From contig NZ_JACJVI010000023.1 in NCBI RefSeq assembly GCF_014237835.1, positions 1 to 64,000 of the forward strand: a DNA stretch of 64,000 nucleotides. Reading direction: 5' to 3'. The stretch comes from Rhizobium sp. AQ_MP (lineage in GTDB: Bacteria > Pseudomonadota > Alphaproteobacteria > Rhizobiales > Rhizobiaceae). Both the position numbers and the translations under genes were made by a program. Positions 25,151 through 34,429 of this stretch are shown here, in pieces; within the stretch, counting starts at the first letter, position 1; every line of letters begins with the position of its first letter. The notes under the pieces are model-generated. The model made no database searches. It was not told where the DNA came from and was given only the letters and a program-made list of their open reading frames with translations.

Positions 25151-25477
25151 ATGGTTGATATCGCGAACATGCGTCCTTCCATGCTCCGGAAGCTGCATGC
25201 CAACCTGGCCGATGCGGACTATGCCGAGGAGTTTCTTGCCAGTCTTGCCAAGTATCTGGCCTTGAGCGCCCCAGATGGCGGTGTCGATACTGATCGACTC
25301 TACGTAATCGGCCTCCAGCTCAGCAACGCAAAGGTCTGGGACTGCTTGAAGCCTGAGGATGTCATGCGTCGCGCAGGTCATATTTCATCTGAAACGCTTT
25401 TGACCTTCACAGCCGGCATGCCGGATTCCGTCGCCCGATCATTTCTTGAGAGCCGCTTGCGCGAGGCTGCCGAGTAG
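25151..25477 (+). CDS. Unrecognised protein, second gene of a two-gene module
   Basis: 108 residues, mostly helical by composition, with MLRKLHANLADADYAEEFLA at the N-terminus and a closing SVARSFLESRLREAA. No family is recognised. GGGAGGGTAGTA precedes the ATG. A longer frame to 24980 exists but overlaps the first gene extensively and is less likely. The pairing of two small unknown proteins behind a repeat terminus resembles an accessory module, but nothing in the sequence shows its function. Confidence 0.65.
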   Translation: MVDIANMRPSMLRKLHANLADADYAEEFLASLAKYLALSAPDGGVDTDRLYVIGLQLSNAKVWDCLKPEDVMRRAGHISSETLLTFTAGMPDSVARSFLESRLREAAE

Positions 25478-25563
25478 CGGGTGAGCACGTCTTGGTGACC
25501 GACCGTCAATCGCCTCCAGCCTCGCCCTCGACGCCGCCTCCGCAATCCCCTAAACCCTAGCCC

Positions 25564-25911
25564 ATGCGCATCCGCTCCGACATCTTCGTCTCCGCTCTGA
25601 CCCGTCGCGTCTTCTCCGATGGCGGTTATGCCGCTGTCGTGCACAAGGGCTCCGAAGCCTCGGGCGCGATCTTCGTCCGGCAGAGGTTTCGCGACGGACT
25701 GGAGACGCTCTACGGCCCGGCACCGCAGACCATGATCGGGCAGGGGGATCGCGACAACAGGCTTTTCGAGCCGCGCCTGACGCGATCTGAGCCGGACGCA
25801 GTGGAGGCTCTCATTGCCCGTGAGCAGAAATTCGACGGTGATCTCTGGCTGGTCGAAATCGAGGTCGAGGATCTCGGCAGCTATCTGACGCTCGCGGATG
25901 ACACAGGCTGA
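25564..25911 (+). CDS. DUF1491 family protein
   Basis: 115 residues. The conserved DUF1491 layout is visible: RSDIFVSALTRRVFSDGGYA, VVHKGSEASGAIFV and the closing REQKFDGDLWLVEIE. It is a small cytosolic protein common in Rhizobiales, with no known biochemical role. A family A repeat lies just downstream. Confidence 0.85.
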   Translation: MRIRSDIFVSALTRRVFSDGGYAAVVHKGSEASGAIFVRQRFRDGLETLYGPAPQTMIGQGDRDNRLFEPRLTRSEPDAVEALIAREQKFDGDLWLVEIEVEDLGSYLTLADDTG

Positions 25912-25929
25912 AGGTCTCCAGCCCTTCAA

Positions 25930-25972
25930 TTGAAGGGAGGCTCGGAGCAAAGCTCCGGGGCGGGGTGACCGC
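25930..25972. repeat. Partial family A palindromic repeat
   Basis: A single module: CTTCAATTGAAGG, then GGAGCAAAGCTCC and GGGGCGGGGTGACC. It matches the right module of the full mosaics in reverse orientation and sits between the convergent DUF1491 and DUF2336 genes. Confidence 0.6.
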
Positions 25973-26054
25973 CTGATGTCGCAGTTCATATGCCGGCACC
26001 AGGCAGAGAGACCCACTGCCGACGGCCCAGTCCCCACTGCCTCAATCCTGCCGA

Positions 26055-27233
26055 TTACCGCTTGCGGGCCCTGAGCACCTGGCGCCCGTGTTCGTCGCCC
26101 ACCGGTTGGCGCTTGGCCGAGGCCTGGTTGGCCGCAGCAAGCGGCATTGCCGAAGACGTGACCTCGCGATCGGCCGTGTCCCGCGGTTCGGTCACCAGTT
26201 CCTCGCCGGCAAAGGTGTAGCGGTCGGCTCGTACCCAGCTGTCGATCCGGTCTTCTGCCTGATCGGGATCCATGCCGAAGAGCAGGTTTTCCGCCCGGCT
26301 GGCGCCGTCCTCGCGGCGGGCGAGATGCGGATAGATATGCTCGAGGATGAAGATGGCCTCCTCGTCCTCCATGGCGACACCCGCCAGTGTCGTGGCCAGT
26401 TGCCGGCCGGAAATGTCGAGCAGGATGCGCTCGGCCAGCCAACGGCTGGAAGACAGCATGTCGGCCAGCGTGGTGGCAAAGAGCCCGCCGTCATGCATAC
26501 GCGCAAAACGCACGAGGAGGGCCGTCTGCACCGGGGTTGCCTGACGCCGGCCGAGGCGGTCGCCGCGCGGCGGGCGCTGCTGATGCGCCATGCGCTTGAT
26601 CGTCTGTCGCAGCGCCTCGTCGCGGCCCTTATCTTGGACCGGCGGATGAACGGGTTTGGCCTTGAGGATCGCCGCCGGAAGGTCGGTCATTTCGAGTTCG
26701 GCCATCACCCGGTCGAAGGTCGAGGCGGCAACGGCGGGCCGTGTCTCGGACTTGGTCTCCGCATTCTGTGACAGCTCGATCTTGGCTTCTGCACCCCTTG
26801 CCTTCTCCGGCCGTGGCGGCAGCGCATGCCGGAGCGACACGAGCGCATCGATCACCGTCGGCGACAGCCGCTCGCGCTTGACGATCGCCCGGGCGTGATC
26901 GGCCCCTTGCGTGCGGGCGATCATGATCAGCATGTCGTCAGAAAGGGCAGGTGACGAGGCCAGGAAGGGCGCGGCAATCGCAATCGGCTGCGACGCGATG
27001 AAGGCGCAGACCGAGAGTGGCAGGTTCGGGCTTTGGGAGAGGGCTGCCACGGCGTCGCGGCGCGCTTCCATCGAAGACCCCGCAAAGAGCGGCAGAAACA
27101 GCTCCGCGAATTGTCGAAGCTCCGATTTGCCGGGAAAGGAGAGCGCCTGGAAACTCGTGACCGTGGCCATCAGAACGACATCCTTGTTCCGCGCGCCGGC
27201 CGGCTTTTCAAGCTCCCTGAACTGTTCGCTCAC
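26055..27233 (-). CDS. DUF2336 domain protein
   Basis: 392 residues with the DUF2336 helical-repeat core: SMEARRDAVAALSQSPNLPL, then SSPALSDDMLIMIARTQG and AIVKRERLSPTVIDALV. Members are alphaproteobacterial, soluble and of unknown function; the repeated helices resemble HEAT-like scaffolds. I place the start at the GTG at 27233 (SEQFRELEKPAG), with GGAG upstream; an ATG about 24 codons later is possible. The C-terminal third is less conserved. Confidence 0.78.
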   Translation of the reverse strand: MSEQFRELEKPAGARNKDVVLMATVTSFQALSFPGKSELRQFAELFLPLFAGSSMEARRDAVAALSQSPNLPLSVCAFIASQPIAIAAPFLASSPALSDDMLIMIARTQGADHARAIVKRERLSPTVIDALVSLRHALPPRPEKARGAEAKIELSQNAETKSETRPAVAASTFDRVMAELEMTDLPAAILKAKPVHPPVQDKGRDEALRQTIKRMAHQQRPPRGDRLGRRQATPVQTALLVRFARMHDGGLFATTLADMLSSSRWLAERILLDISGRQLATTLAGVAMEDEEAIFILEHIYPHLARREDGASRAENLLFGMDPDQAEDRIDSWVRADRYTFAGEELVTEPRDTADREVTSSAMPLAAANQASAKRQPVGDEHGRQVLRARKR

Positions 27234-27563
27234 GACAAACCCACTCCAACGCAATACAGATAGATGTGAGCCAGATTAGAACGAATTTGTTAGCAAGCTG
27301 TTAACTAACCTATGGCTTCTTGTCGGCAGGTGGATGGTCATATCAGATGATTCACCGCATGTTTCTGATATTAGGCATATGCGTACCCCTTTTCGTGGGG
27401 TGAACCGCGACAGGGGGAACGCGTCGGAGATAGGCGCAGATGACCCCGGTGCGTGCGAAACTTTCCGCAGCATGAACCGGATTGTGCCGGCCCTCGTAAT
27501 GGAAGGGCAGGGCGAGATGAACCTCTCGACCCTCTCGATCTTTCTTCTCGAAAGGAGACGAGC
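27234..27563. other. Intergenic region with an 8-base inverted repeat
   Basis: No gene is seen. ATATCAGA (27340-27347) and TCTGATAT (27364-27371) form a spaced inverted repeat, and GTTAG/CTAAC arms lie near 27289-27309. Either could be a regulator site for the DUF2336 gene or for the small gene at 27564. Confidence 0.3.
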
Positions 27564-27776
27564 ATGGCGGACATCATCAGGATTTCGGACCGGCTGAACC
27601 CCGCTCGCCGTTCGGACCGCAAGGTGTTTCAGAAGGCGGAGATCCTCTTCTTCACCGGCATTCGCTACGAGCGACTGGACCCCAATGCAATCTGGCCTCG
27701 CGTCGAACTTCCGACGCTGCCCGCTCTGCCGGCACCCCAGGGCCCGGTTTTTGGACCCGATCGCCGCCCCTGGTGA
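27564..27776 (+). CDS. Small conserved-looking protein, 70 residues
   Basis: The frame MADIIRISDRLNPARRSDRK then KAEILFFTGIRYERLD ends in a Pro-rich tail. AAAGGAGACGAGC gives a strong ribosome site, which is the main reason to call it. It has no membrane segment and no recognised domain. Confidence 0.65.
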   Translation: MADIIRISDRLNPARRSDRKVFQKAEILFFTGIRYERLDPNAIWPRVELPTLPALPAPQGPVFGPDRRPW

Positions 27777-28015
27777 GCAGCACTTGTCCCGCCATACCCA
27801 GGCTTGACGGCGGGCCGCGCCGGTCCGCGAGCGCCAAAACGCGGCCATTCCCCTTCGCTCCACCGCGCAACTAAATGTGAAATCGCGCGTTAAAAAATAA
27901 ACTGCAGATTTCACTTACTTTTATAATCTAAAATTAGAACATAGGGCTGTATTGATTCACCCGATGTTTCAGGATCCCCGCCGGGATCCGTCTTGGGGAG
28001 CCTTGATCCCGTCCC

Positions 28016-28954
28016 ATGCTTGTCAAAATTGCCAAGGACCGTATCCGCAAGGGCATGTTTGTTGAGAGCGTTGCCTGTCCAAGCCGTGAATTCGCACGGC
28101 GGCGCTTTCTCCTGCAAACCGATGACGAACTTGCCGCGATCCGCGCCACCTCGGCGCAGGAAGTGTCGATCAACATCCGTCTCGGGCTTGATCCGGATGG
28201 CCGCTCGCCGAACAAGGAAACGCGCAAGTCGTCGCGCGTTTCTGCCGATGCTCGGCAGAAACAGGCGCTACGCGGCGAAATCCACCAATCTGCCAAGATG
28301 CTGAGATCAAGCCTCGGCAACCTCGTCACTGGCGGGGCACTCGACCTGCAGAGCCTCTCACGCGCGGCGGAAGACAATGCCGGTATCTGGACGGACAGCA
28401 CCTTGCTCGCGCTGGAGGTCACGAGGCTCAAAAGCAAGGACGAGGCAACCTACCAGCATTCGCTGGCTGTGAGCGGCATGATGACCCTTCTTGCCCGGTC
28501 ACTGGACCTCGATGACGACACCACCGGCATCCTGGGCCTGGCGGGCATGCTGCATGACATCGGCAAACTCCTGATCCCCGACGAGATTCTGACCAAGGCG
28601 GGCAAGCTCACCGACCGCGAACGTCTGATCATCCGCAACCATCCGGAAGCAGGCTATCGAATTCTCACGACCTATCCGGAACTGCCGCCCGTCGTGCTCG
28701 AGATCTGCCGCCTTCACCACGAGATGCTCGATGGCTCCGGCTACCCGCTCGGGCTGAAGCAGAAGGATCTGAGCCTGCCCGTCCGGCTGAGCACCGTCTG
28801 CGACGTCTTCGAGGCGCTCACCTCCGTACGGCCCTACAAGCGGCCCTGGACGACCCCGGAAGCCCTCGACTGGATGTTCGGCAGACCGCATCTCTTCGAT
28901 CGCAAGATGGTCATCCGTCTCGGCAGCATGCTGACGGACGCCCCATTGCATTGA
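28016..28954 (+). CDS. HD-GYP cyclic di-GMP phosphodiesterase
   Basis: 312 residues. An N-terminal DUF3391-like domain (about 1-110: VKIAKDRIRKGMFVES) precedes an HD-GYP domain. The metal and catalytic motifs are intact: YQHSLAVSGM, GMLHDIGKLLIPDEIL, the His of NHPEAG, and HHEMLDGSGYP. Such enzymes degrade cyclic di-GMP. There is no membrane helix, so it is cytosolic. With the two GGDEF proteins in this window it suggests local cyclic di-GMP control, though the three are not linked. Confidence 0.92.
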   Translation: MLVKIAKDRIRKGMFVESVACPSREFARRRFLLQTDDELAAIRATSAQEVSINIRLGLDPDGRSPNKETRKSSRVSADARQKQALRGEIHQSAKMLRSSLGNLVTGGALDLQSLSRAAEDNAGIWTDSTLLALEVTRLKSKDEATYQHSLAVSGMMTLLARSLDLDDDTTGILGLAGMLHDIGKLLIPDEILTKAGKLTDRERLIIRNHPEAGYRILTTYPELPPVVLEICRLHHEMLDGSGYPLGLKQKDLSLPVRLSTVCDVFEALTSVRPYKRPWTTPEALDWMFGRPHLFDRKMVIRLGSMLTDAPLH

Positions 28955-29005
28955 GCCGCGCGGTCGATCCTGCTTCAGGGCGAAGGTGCGGCTTGTAGGA
29001 AAACG

Positions 29006-29557
29006 TCAGCGCCCGGTGAACGGCAGACATTCGGCCTCGGCGAGAAACGCCCTCGCATCCGCCTCATAGCTGGCCTGCGGCGCCAGCACACGAAGCACAA
29101 CATAACCTTCCGTCCCCGGATGTTCGACGAGAATGGTCTCGGCGAGCGCCGTGATTGGCGTCTTTCTGAGTTGCGCCACCTGTACGGGCGTAGCCACCAG
29201 CACATCGAGATCGCCGGCAACCGATGTCCGGTCGTTCATGGAGAATACTTCGTTGGCGTCGCGGTCGTAGATCGCGACCGACCAGAAATCGACGCCGCCA
29301 CCCAGTGCCACCAGCGACAACGGCTGGCGGTTGATGTCGAAATGGCAGACGGCGACGCGCAGATAGGGATCGAGACTGGAAAGCCCCACCGCATCGGGTG
29401 TCGCGCCGAGCGAATGGAAGACAAAGGGCGCTCCCTCTGCCGTCACCCGCGTATAGGCGTCACGGCCGGTGAAATGGGGCACGCCCAGAATGATGATGAT
29501 GTGCAGAAGCACCGCACCGAAGAAGCCCGTGAGGATGGCGTAGAGAAGCTTGCTCAT
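29006..29557 (-). CDS. DUF1254-type membrane-anchored protein
   Basis: 183 residues with one N-terminal membrane helix (LLYAILTGFFGAVLLHIIII). The rest, SSLDPYLRVAVCHFDINRQP with FWSVAIYDRDANEVFSMNDR, matches the N-terminal half of DUF1254/DUF1214 proteins. In many bacteria both halves form one protein; in rhizobia they are two genes. Its start overlaps the stop of the upstream partner by four bases. Function unknown. Confidence 0.78.
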   Translation of the reverse strand: MSKLLYAILTGFFGAVLLHIIIILGVPHFTGRDAYTRVTAEGAPFVFHSLGATPDAVGLSSLDPYLRVAVCHFDINRQPLSLVALGGGVDFWSVAIYDRDANEVFSMNDRTSVAGDLDVLVATPVQVAQLRKTPITALAETILVEHPGTEGYVVLRVLAPQASYEADARAFLAEAECLPFTGR

Positions 29558-30138
29558 TCGCCACACCCGATCTGTTCGATGACCGGCATCGCAAGACCGG
29601 AGAGGCCGGTGGAGGCCGCAGCCGGCGTGTCGAGCAGCGTCAGCACCAGCTGGAATGAACCCGCATCGGGTATGGCAAGCCAGTTACCGGCCTTGGCGGT
29701 CCGCGAGATGACGAGATCGAACGAGCCGTCGCGCCGCCGCAGAACCGTCTGCGAATTCTTCGCCGTCGGCAGGTCTGCTCCGGCATTCAGGGGATTGCCC
29801 GCAGCATCGGCAGCATAGAGTGTCCAGAGCCGCGCAGCCGGGGTGCGCCCGCTCATCCGGTAGCTGCAGGTGCCTGTCAGCGTCAGCCCGTCCTTGTCCC
29901 GCGAGGCGGTGAACTGCAGGCCCTCCGCCGACCCATAGAGCAGCCGCCCGCCCTTGGCCCTGTGGGCCTTGGCATAAGGGTCGGCAGACGCCGTCTGCGC
30001 TGTCGGAAACGCCCGCCACCCGGCGACCTCGATCGCCCCGAAACCGACCGAGGCATTCAGCATCGACAACGCCGAAAGGATCCCGCCCCCGAAGGCGATG
30101 ATCAGCGCAGTGGCGACGATGAGCGGAACACGAAACAC
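29554..30138 (-). CDS. DUF1214-type membrane-anchored protein
   Basis: 194 residues. An N-terminal helix (PLIVATALIIAFGGGILSAL) anchors it. The body has RLWTLYAADAAGNPLNAGAD, then GNWLAIPDAGSFQLVLTLLD, which are the hallmarks of DUF1214. It is the first gene of the pair and overlaps the DUF1254-type gene (ATGA). The two products probably form one complex outside the inner membrane. Confidence 0.82.
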   Translation of the reverse strand: MFRVPLIVATALIIAFGGGILSALSMLNASVGFGAIEVAGWRAFPTAQTASADPYAKAHRAKGGRLLYGSAEGLQFTASRDKDGLTLTGTCSYRMSGRTPAARLWTLYAADAAGNPLNAGADLPTAKNSQTVLRRRDGSFDLVISRTAKAGNWLAIPDAGSFQLVLTLLDTPAAASTGLSGLAMPVIEQIGCGE

Positions 30139-30249
30139 GGGCGGGTCGAGACCTTCGGGTATGCTGGCGCAACGGCGCCGGTCGGCAGTGCCCGAGGCGT
30201 ATCACTGATTCGGGGGAGAGGGAAGTTTGGGGGTGTGGGGAGAACCGCC

Positions 30250-30300
30250 ATGCCGTCTCCGGCGCAACAACGCCATGGGCCTGCAATAAGCCTCCTTTGG
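30250..30300. repeat. Possible internal fragment of the long-hairpin element
   Basis: GGCGCAACAACGCCATGGGC followed by CTGCAATAAGCCTCCTTTGG parallels GGCGCAACAATGCCAGCGGC and CTACAATACGCCACCTTTGG at 17275-17315. The match covers about 40 bases; no ends are present. Confidence 0.45.
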
Positions 30301-30348
30301 GGTGTCTGACCGGCTGACGCTCGTGAGATGCTGTGAGCAAGCAAGATG

Positions 30349-30747
30349 TCATGGTCCAAACGGACCTGGATCTTCGAGGACTAGGAGCGGCAACTTTCTC
30401 CAATTTTCAGGAAAAACGGAGACCCGTCGCCGCCACCAATCGATTCGCAGTTGCCGAGCCCGGCCAAACAGTTCGCTTGGCAACACGAAATACACCATGC
30501 CAAATCCGGCAAGTGCTGCACCCCACGGATACTCAAGTCCATACTTGTGCCCGAGAGCCAATCCTGCAATCAAACCGAACAGAGCGATAATCGACTTCGC
30601 CACTGGCGGGCGAAGCGCATTTAGAAGCGTCATCTCAATTGTCAGGATTACCAAGAGGATTGAGAATTCGAGCTTTTGCAATGCGAGCTTCCAATATCTT
30701 GACGATAGACCATACCGCTTGAGGGCGACGTAATCAGACGCATTCAT
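30349..30747 (-). CDS. Small membrane protein, unknown
   Basis: 132 residues. Two hydrophobic segments at about 28-43 and 53-66, then a third weaker one (GAALAGFGMVYFVL), are followed by a Trp/Arg-rich stretch (RIDWWRRRVSVFPENWRK). No family is recognised. Composition is clearly less GC-rich than the flanks, and a fragment of the long-hairpin element lies just beyond its 3' end. It could be a recently acquired gene. Confidence 0.55.
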   Translation of the reverse strand: MNASDYVALKRYGLSSRYWKLALQKLEFSILLVILTIEMTLLNALRPPVAKSIIALFGLIAGLALGHKYGLEYPWGAALAGFGMVYFVLPSELFGRARQLRIDWWRRRVSVFPENWRKLPLLVLEDPGPFGP

Positions 30748-30857
30748 GATCTGAGAATTGTCTCATCGAAATCGAAGGCGCGCAACCCAAAGTGAATACA
30801 ATGCGAGGCGTCACGTTTTAGTTTTATGTCTCTGGTCTCGGCGGCAGGCTGCGACCT

Positions 30858-31235
30858 CTACTTCAGCACCCCTGCAGCCAGCGCCCGCTGTATCCCACGC
30901 ACATCCGAGCCCTTCTTCAAGGTCTTCGTCACCGGCTCATGGCTGCCGGAAACCCAGATCTTCAGCTCGCTGTCGAGGTCGAAGGTGCCGGCGGTCTCGA
31001 CGGAGAAGCGGGTGATCGCGCGGTAGGGCACGGAGGTATAATCGACCTTCGAGCCGGTGATCCCCTGAACGTCGATCAGGATCATTCGCTTGTCGGTAAA
31101 GACGAAGACGTCGCGGATGACCTTGAAGGCAAGCGACACCCGCTCGCCCTCGATCAACACGCCATCCAGCCGCTTGGCAAGATCGGAGGGGTCCACGCTC
31201 GATCCATGGCCCAGCAATCCGTCAAACAATCCCAT
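30858..31235 (-). CDS. Bacterial PH domain protein
   Basis: 125 residues. MGLFDGLLGHGS is followed by a bacterial pleckstrin-homology fold: LIEGERVSLAFKVIRDVFVF, TDKRMILIDVQGITGSK and YRAITRFSVETAGTFDLDSE. Such proteins are small soluble oligomers of uncertain role. GGAGGAAC sits just upstream; I choose the second of two adjacent ATGs because its spacing is better. Confidence 0.85.
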   Translation of the reverse strand: MGLFDGLLGHGSSVDPSDLAKRLDGVLIEGERVSLAFKVIRDVFVFTDKRMILIDVQGITGSKVDYTSVPYRAITRFSVETAGTFDLDSELKIWVSGSHEPVTKTLKKGSDVRGIQRALAAGVLK

Positions 31236-31315
31236 CATGTTCCTCCTGTGGTGTTGGAGCGGAGATGGGAAGCGGCGGGTCAGGCGTCAAGATGACGTGC
31301 AGCGCTGCGCTGACG

Positions 31316-31852
31316 TCACGCCTTCTCACAAAATGCGACCCGGTTGCTGAACGGGTCGGTGACCGTCATCTGCAGGCCCCAGGGCGCATCCTCGATCCCT
31401 GGTTTCAGATAGCGATAGTCCTTGGCTGTCAGTTCCGCATGAAAGGCCCTGATGCCGCGCATCCAGGTGAAGGCCTTGGCGCCGGGGGAGGCGTCGCCGG
31501 CATGTTCGGAGAGATGCAAGACGCAAGTCCCGCGCGACACCTGGCAGTATAGCGGAAAATTCTCGCCGAAGCGGTGCTCGAAATCGACGGAGAAGCCCAG
31601 GAAGTCACGGTAGAACTCCATCGCCTTGTCGACATCGAAGATGCGGAAGATCGGTATCGGGGCTTCGATTGCGATGTCGGCTTGCAGGCGCTCATCGGCC
31701 GCGATCCGGGCCGCGAGAATGTTCCAATGCTCGAAGCCCATTTGCCTGGCCACCAGTTCCAGTGCCCGGGAATGGGTAATCTCAAGATTGGCTTTGGCCA
31801 GTTCCGCCTTCAGCGTCCTTGCCATCAGTTTGGCATCGCGAAAATCGCGCAT
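31316..31852 (-). CDS. Glyoxalase/bleomycin-resistance superfamily protein
   Basis: 178 residues. An N-terminal helical extension (about 1-55) resembles that seen in some resistance-type glyoxalases. The VOC domain follows: PIPIFRIFDVDKAMEFYRDF, then TCVLHLSEHAGDASPG and TVTDPFSNRVAF, giving a metal-binding-type fold. It may bind a small molecule or toxic compound. Metal ligands cannot be assigned with certainty. Confidence 0.82.
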   Translation of the reverse strand: MRDFRDAKLMARTLKAELAKANLEITHSRALELVARQMGFEHWNILAARIAADERLQADIAIEAPIPIFRIFDVDKAMEFYRDFLGFSVDFEHRFGENFPLYCQVSRGTCVLHLSEHAGDASPGAKAFTWMRGIRAFHAELTAKDYRYLKPGIEDAPWGLQMTVTDPFSNRVAFCEKA

Positions 31853-32094
31853 GGTCTTTCCTTCCTCGGTGGCAACAGGTCACATCAGTGTCCGCGTTTG
31901 CTGATCCGTCGCCATCTTCCGCAGAGGGAAAGGATGAGGAGGTATTCTTGTGATGCATTCACCATCGCGTTCCAATGAACGTCGCGGAGCGGCAGGCTGC
32001 ATCGGCCTGCCAGAGAGGCTAGCAGACCCCTTCGCCAAGGCAAGAGGGGGCAAGGCGCCTTTCTGCATCCCTGTCGCTTCCGCCGGCAGCGCCG

Positions 32095-32574
32095 TCATCC
32101 CACCTTTTCGTAAAACGCCTCAAGCGTCGCCACCTCTACACCAAGCTTGGTCAGGGAGGCATGCACGCTCATATGCCGTTCGTCATGCAGGATGAACCAG
32201 TCGTCGAAGCCGAAGCGGGTCTTGGATCCGTCGGCCTGGGGCACGTCCCGACTGTATTGCCAGCGGAAGGCACACCCGGCCTGTTCGCCCTCCGCCGTGC
32301 CGTCGATCAGTGTTTCGCGGCCCTCGTAGCGGCCCTTGTCCCGCTTCAGGATCGTCCAGGTCAGCGTGTCCGAATGACTGTCGTCGAAGAAGTAATCCTC
32401 CGTCAGCGACAGCACATTGGCGGAGGCATCGAAGCGCCCGCGCGCGTCGATCGTGAAACGGTTCTGGAAACCGCCGAACCGGCCGATCGTCATGCCATAG
32501 CCGCGCAAGCTGCCGGAGAAGAATTCCTCCAGGATGAAACGGGGCTCTTTGTCTGCAAAATCCTGAAGGTTCAA
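32095..32574 (-). CDS. DUF3833 family protein
   Basis: 159 residues beginning at a TTG. GAGGAGAGACGCC precedes it, and the protein start NLQDFADKEPRFILEEFFSG fits. The body, FSGSLRGYGMTIGRFGGFQN and FRWQYSRDVP, matches DUF3833, a lipocalin-like family of unknown function that often stands near short-chain dehydrogenase or SRPBCC genes. It has no signal peptide here. A longer frame to 32703 would lack a ribosome site. Confidence 0.72.
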   Translation of the reverse strand: MNLQDFADKEPRFILEEFFSGSLRGYGMTIGRFGGFQNRFTIDARGRFDASANVLSLTEDYFFDDSHSDTLTWTILKRDKGRYEGRETLIDGTAEGEQAGCAFRWQYSRDVPQADGSKTRFGFDDWFILHDERHMSVHASLTKLGVEVATLEAFYEKVG

Positions 32575-32726
32575 GGCGTCTCTCCTCGGTTGCCGCTGCG
32601 TCCGGGAAAACACGGCGAGGGCTCTTCCGGTTCCCGCGCCCGCCGCCCTGCGTTTTGGCCCCTTACTCTTTTGCAATGGTCGCGCTATCTGGTCATCCGA
32701 CAACCAGTTCCAGGAGGAGGTTCATC

Positions 32727-33620
32727 ATGGGCAAGCGGATCGTGTTCACCGGCGGCAGCGGCAAGGCGGGGCGCCATGTCGTGCCCTATCTTCTGGCCCA
32801 GGGGCACAAGGTGCTGAATGTCGACCGCACCGTGCTCGATGTGCCGGGCGTGCATACGCTGTTGACCGATGTCACCAATGCCGGAGAAGTCTTCAACGCG
32901 CTCTCCTGCCATTTCGGCTATGACGGCTATGAAGAGGAAGGCGGCCCGAAGACGGTCGATGCGGTCGTGCATTTCGCTGCCGTTCCCCGCATCCTGATGC
33001 ATCCCGACAACAAGACCTTCGCCGAAAACACCGTCTCGACCTATAACGTCATCGAGGCCGCCGCCAAGCTCGGCATCCGCAAGGTGATCATCGCCTCGTC
33101 GGAAACCACCTATGGCGTCTGCTTCGCCGAAGGCGACAAGGACTACAAGGAATTCCCCCTGACGGAAGAATATGACGTCGACCCGATGGACAGCTATGGC
33201 CTGTCCAAGGTGGTCAACGAAAAGACGGCGCGTGCCTTTGCCATGCGTTATGGCATCGATGTCTATGCCTTGCGCATCGGCAACGTCATTTCTCCGGAAG
33301 ACTATGCGAATTTCCCCGGCTATCTCGCCGATCCGCCGGTCCGCAAGCGCAATGCCTGGTCCTATATCGACGCCCGCGATCTCGGCCAGATCGTCGATCT
33401 CTGCGTCAGGAAGGACGGTCTCGGCTTCCAGGTTTTCAACGCCGTCAACGACACGATCACGGCCACGATTCCCACCCGCGAGTTCCTGGCAAAATACGCC
33501 CCGAACACTCCGATCACCGGTGACATTGACGGCTTCGAAGCGCCGCTTTCCAACCGCAAGATCCGCGAGGTCCTCGGCTTCAGGGAACAGCACGACTGGC
33601 GCAACTATGTGAAGGTCTGA
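32727..33620 (+). CDS. NAD(P)-dependent sugar epimerase/dehydratase (extended SDR)
   Basis: 297 residues. The nucleotide-binding loop is TGGSGKAG, the catalytic pair lies in MDSYGLSKVVNEKTA (YxxxK), and the active-site Ser is in VIIASSETTYG. This is the extended short-chain dehydrogenase layout. CAGGAGGAGGTTCATC gives a strong ribosome site. The substrate is probably a nucleotide sugar or a related polyol, but this cannot be read from the sequence. A GC-rich hairpin (33660-33679) follows the stop. Confidence 0.88.
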   Translation: MGKRIVFTGGSGKAGRHVVPYLLAQGHKVLNVDRTVLDVPGVHTLLTDVTNAGEVFNALSCHFGYDGYEEEGGPKTVDAVVHFAAVPRILMHPDNKTFAENTVSTYNVIEAAAKLGIRKVIIASSETTYGVCFAEGDKDYKEFPLTEEYDVDPMDSYGLSKVVNEKTARAFAMRYGIDVYALRIGNVISPEDYANFPGYLADPPVRKRNAWSYIDARDLGQIVDLCVRKDGLGFQVFNAVNDTITATIPTREFLAKYAPNTPITGDIDGFEAPLSNRKIREVLGFREQHDWRNYVKV

Positions 33621-33744
33621 GACCGGGCCCCTTCACATCCGGTTCACTCGAATGTCAGACGCCCCGGCCTCCCGGGGCGGAACACCAGGCTGAACTTGGC
33701 CATTCAACCCCTTGTAATCGCAACGAAGACAAAGGGAGACGGCC

Positions 33745-34263
33745 ATGGCTCAGTCACGCCGGATGGAACTGAGATTGCTCGACGACAGCGAGAAGCAGCT
33801 TGTGGAGGCCTCGCGCCATCCGCACCTGGCCGAGCGCGACGACGAGGAACTGGCAGATCTGCGCAAGGCGCTTCGCGAGCGCCGCGATCGGGCCCGCGAC
33901 ATCGCCAACCGCCAGCGCCGCGAGATGCGCGGCAAGGCGGCTCCGGCTGGTGCAAAGCCGTCTGCGGACGATGCCGGAAGCCGCGAGAAGTTTGCGGCCC
34001 TCTCCGCCGCCCTGCAGCGCGTCAATGGCGAAGTTTCTCGCCGGCAACGTTACGCCTCCCGCGCTGAGCTGAAGCGCAATGCACAAAAGGCGCTGGAGAT
34101 GCGCCGGGCCGCCAGCCGCCCCAACCGCCCGACATCCCGCCGCGCCGGAAAGGGCATGCGCTCCGTTCCCAATGAGCGCGGTCCGGACCTGGTCAATCCG
34201 ATGGAGGTCGGGCGTGTGTCGCAATTCGTCAAGAATGGTCAGGCGCGACGCGACAGCCGTTGA
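33745..34263 (+). CDS. Basic helical protein, unknown
   Basis: 172 residues, very rich in Arg, Ala and Glu. Long charged helices (DEELADLRKALRERRDRARD) suggest a coiled coil; the tail is Arg-rich (RPNRPTSRRAGKGMRS). It has no membrane segment or enzyme motif. AAAGGGAGACGGCC precedes the ATG. It may bind nucleic acid by charge, which is inference. Confidence 0.7.
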   Translation: MAQSRRMELRLLDDSEKQLVEASRHPHLAERDDEELADLRKALRERRDRARDIANRQRREMRGKAAPAGAKPSADDAGSREKFAALSAALQRVNGEVSRRQRYASRAELKRNAQKALEMRRAASRPNRPTSRRAGKGMRSVPNERGPDLVNPMEVGRVSQFVKNGQARRDSR

Positions 34264-34429
34264 GGCCCACCCGTTCCCTGTCGGCTTCACCGGTAGGGAA
34301 CGCGGAATGCCTGCAAATTTTAGCGGTTAAAATCCTAAATTGGTGGATGAAACCAACGGGCTTTTCACATATGAGGAATATGGAAAAACCCTTCATATCT
34401 AGGGTTTGTGGACGGCCTGAAGCAGAGTT

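Noticed and set aside
33660..33679. Intrinsic terminator after the sugar dehydratase gene
   Set aside because: The eight-base GC hairpin is good, but no T-run follows, so I mention it only with the gene.
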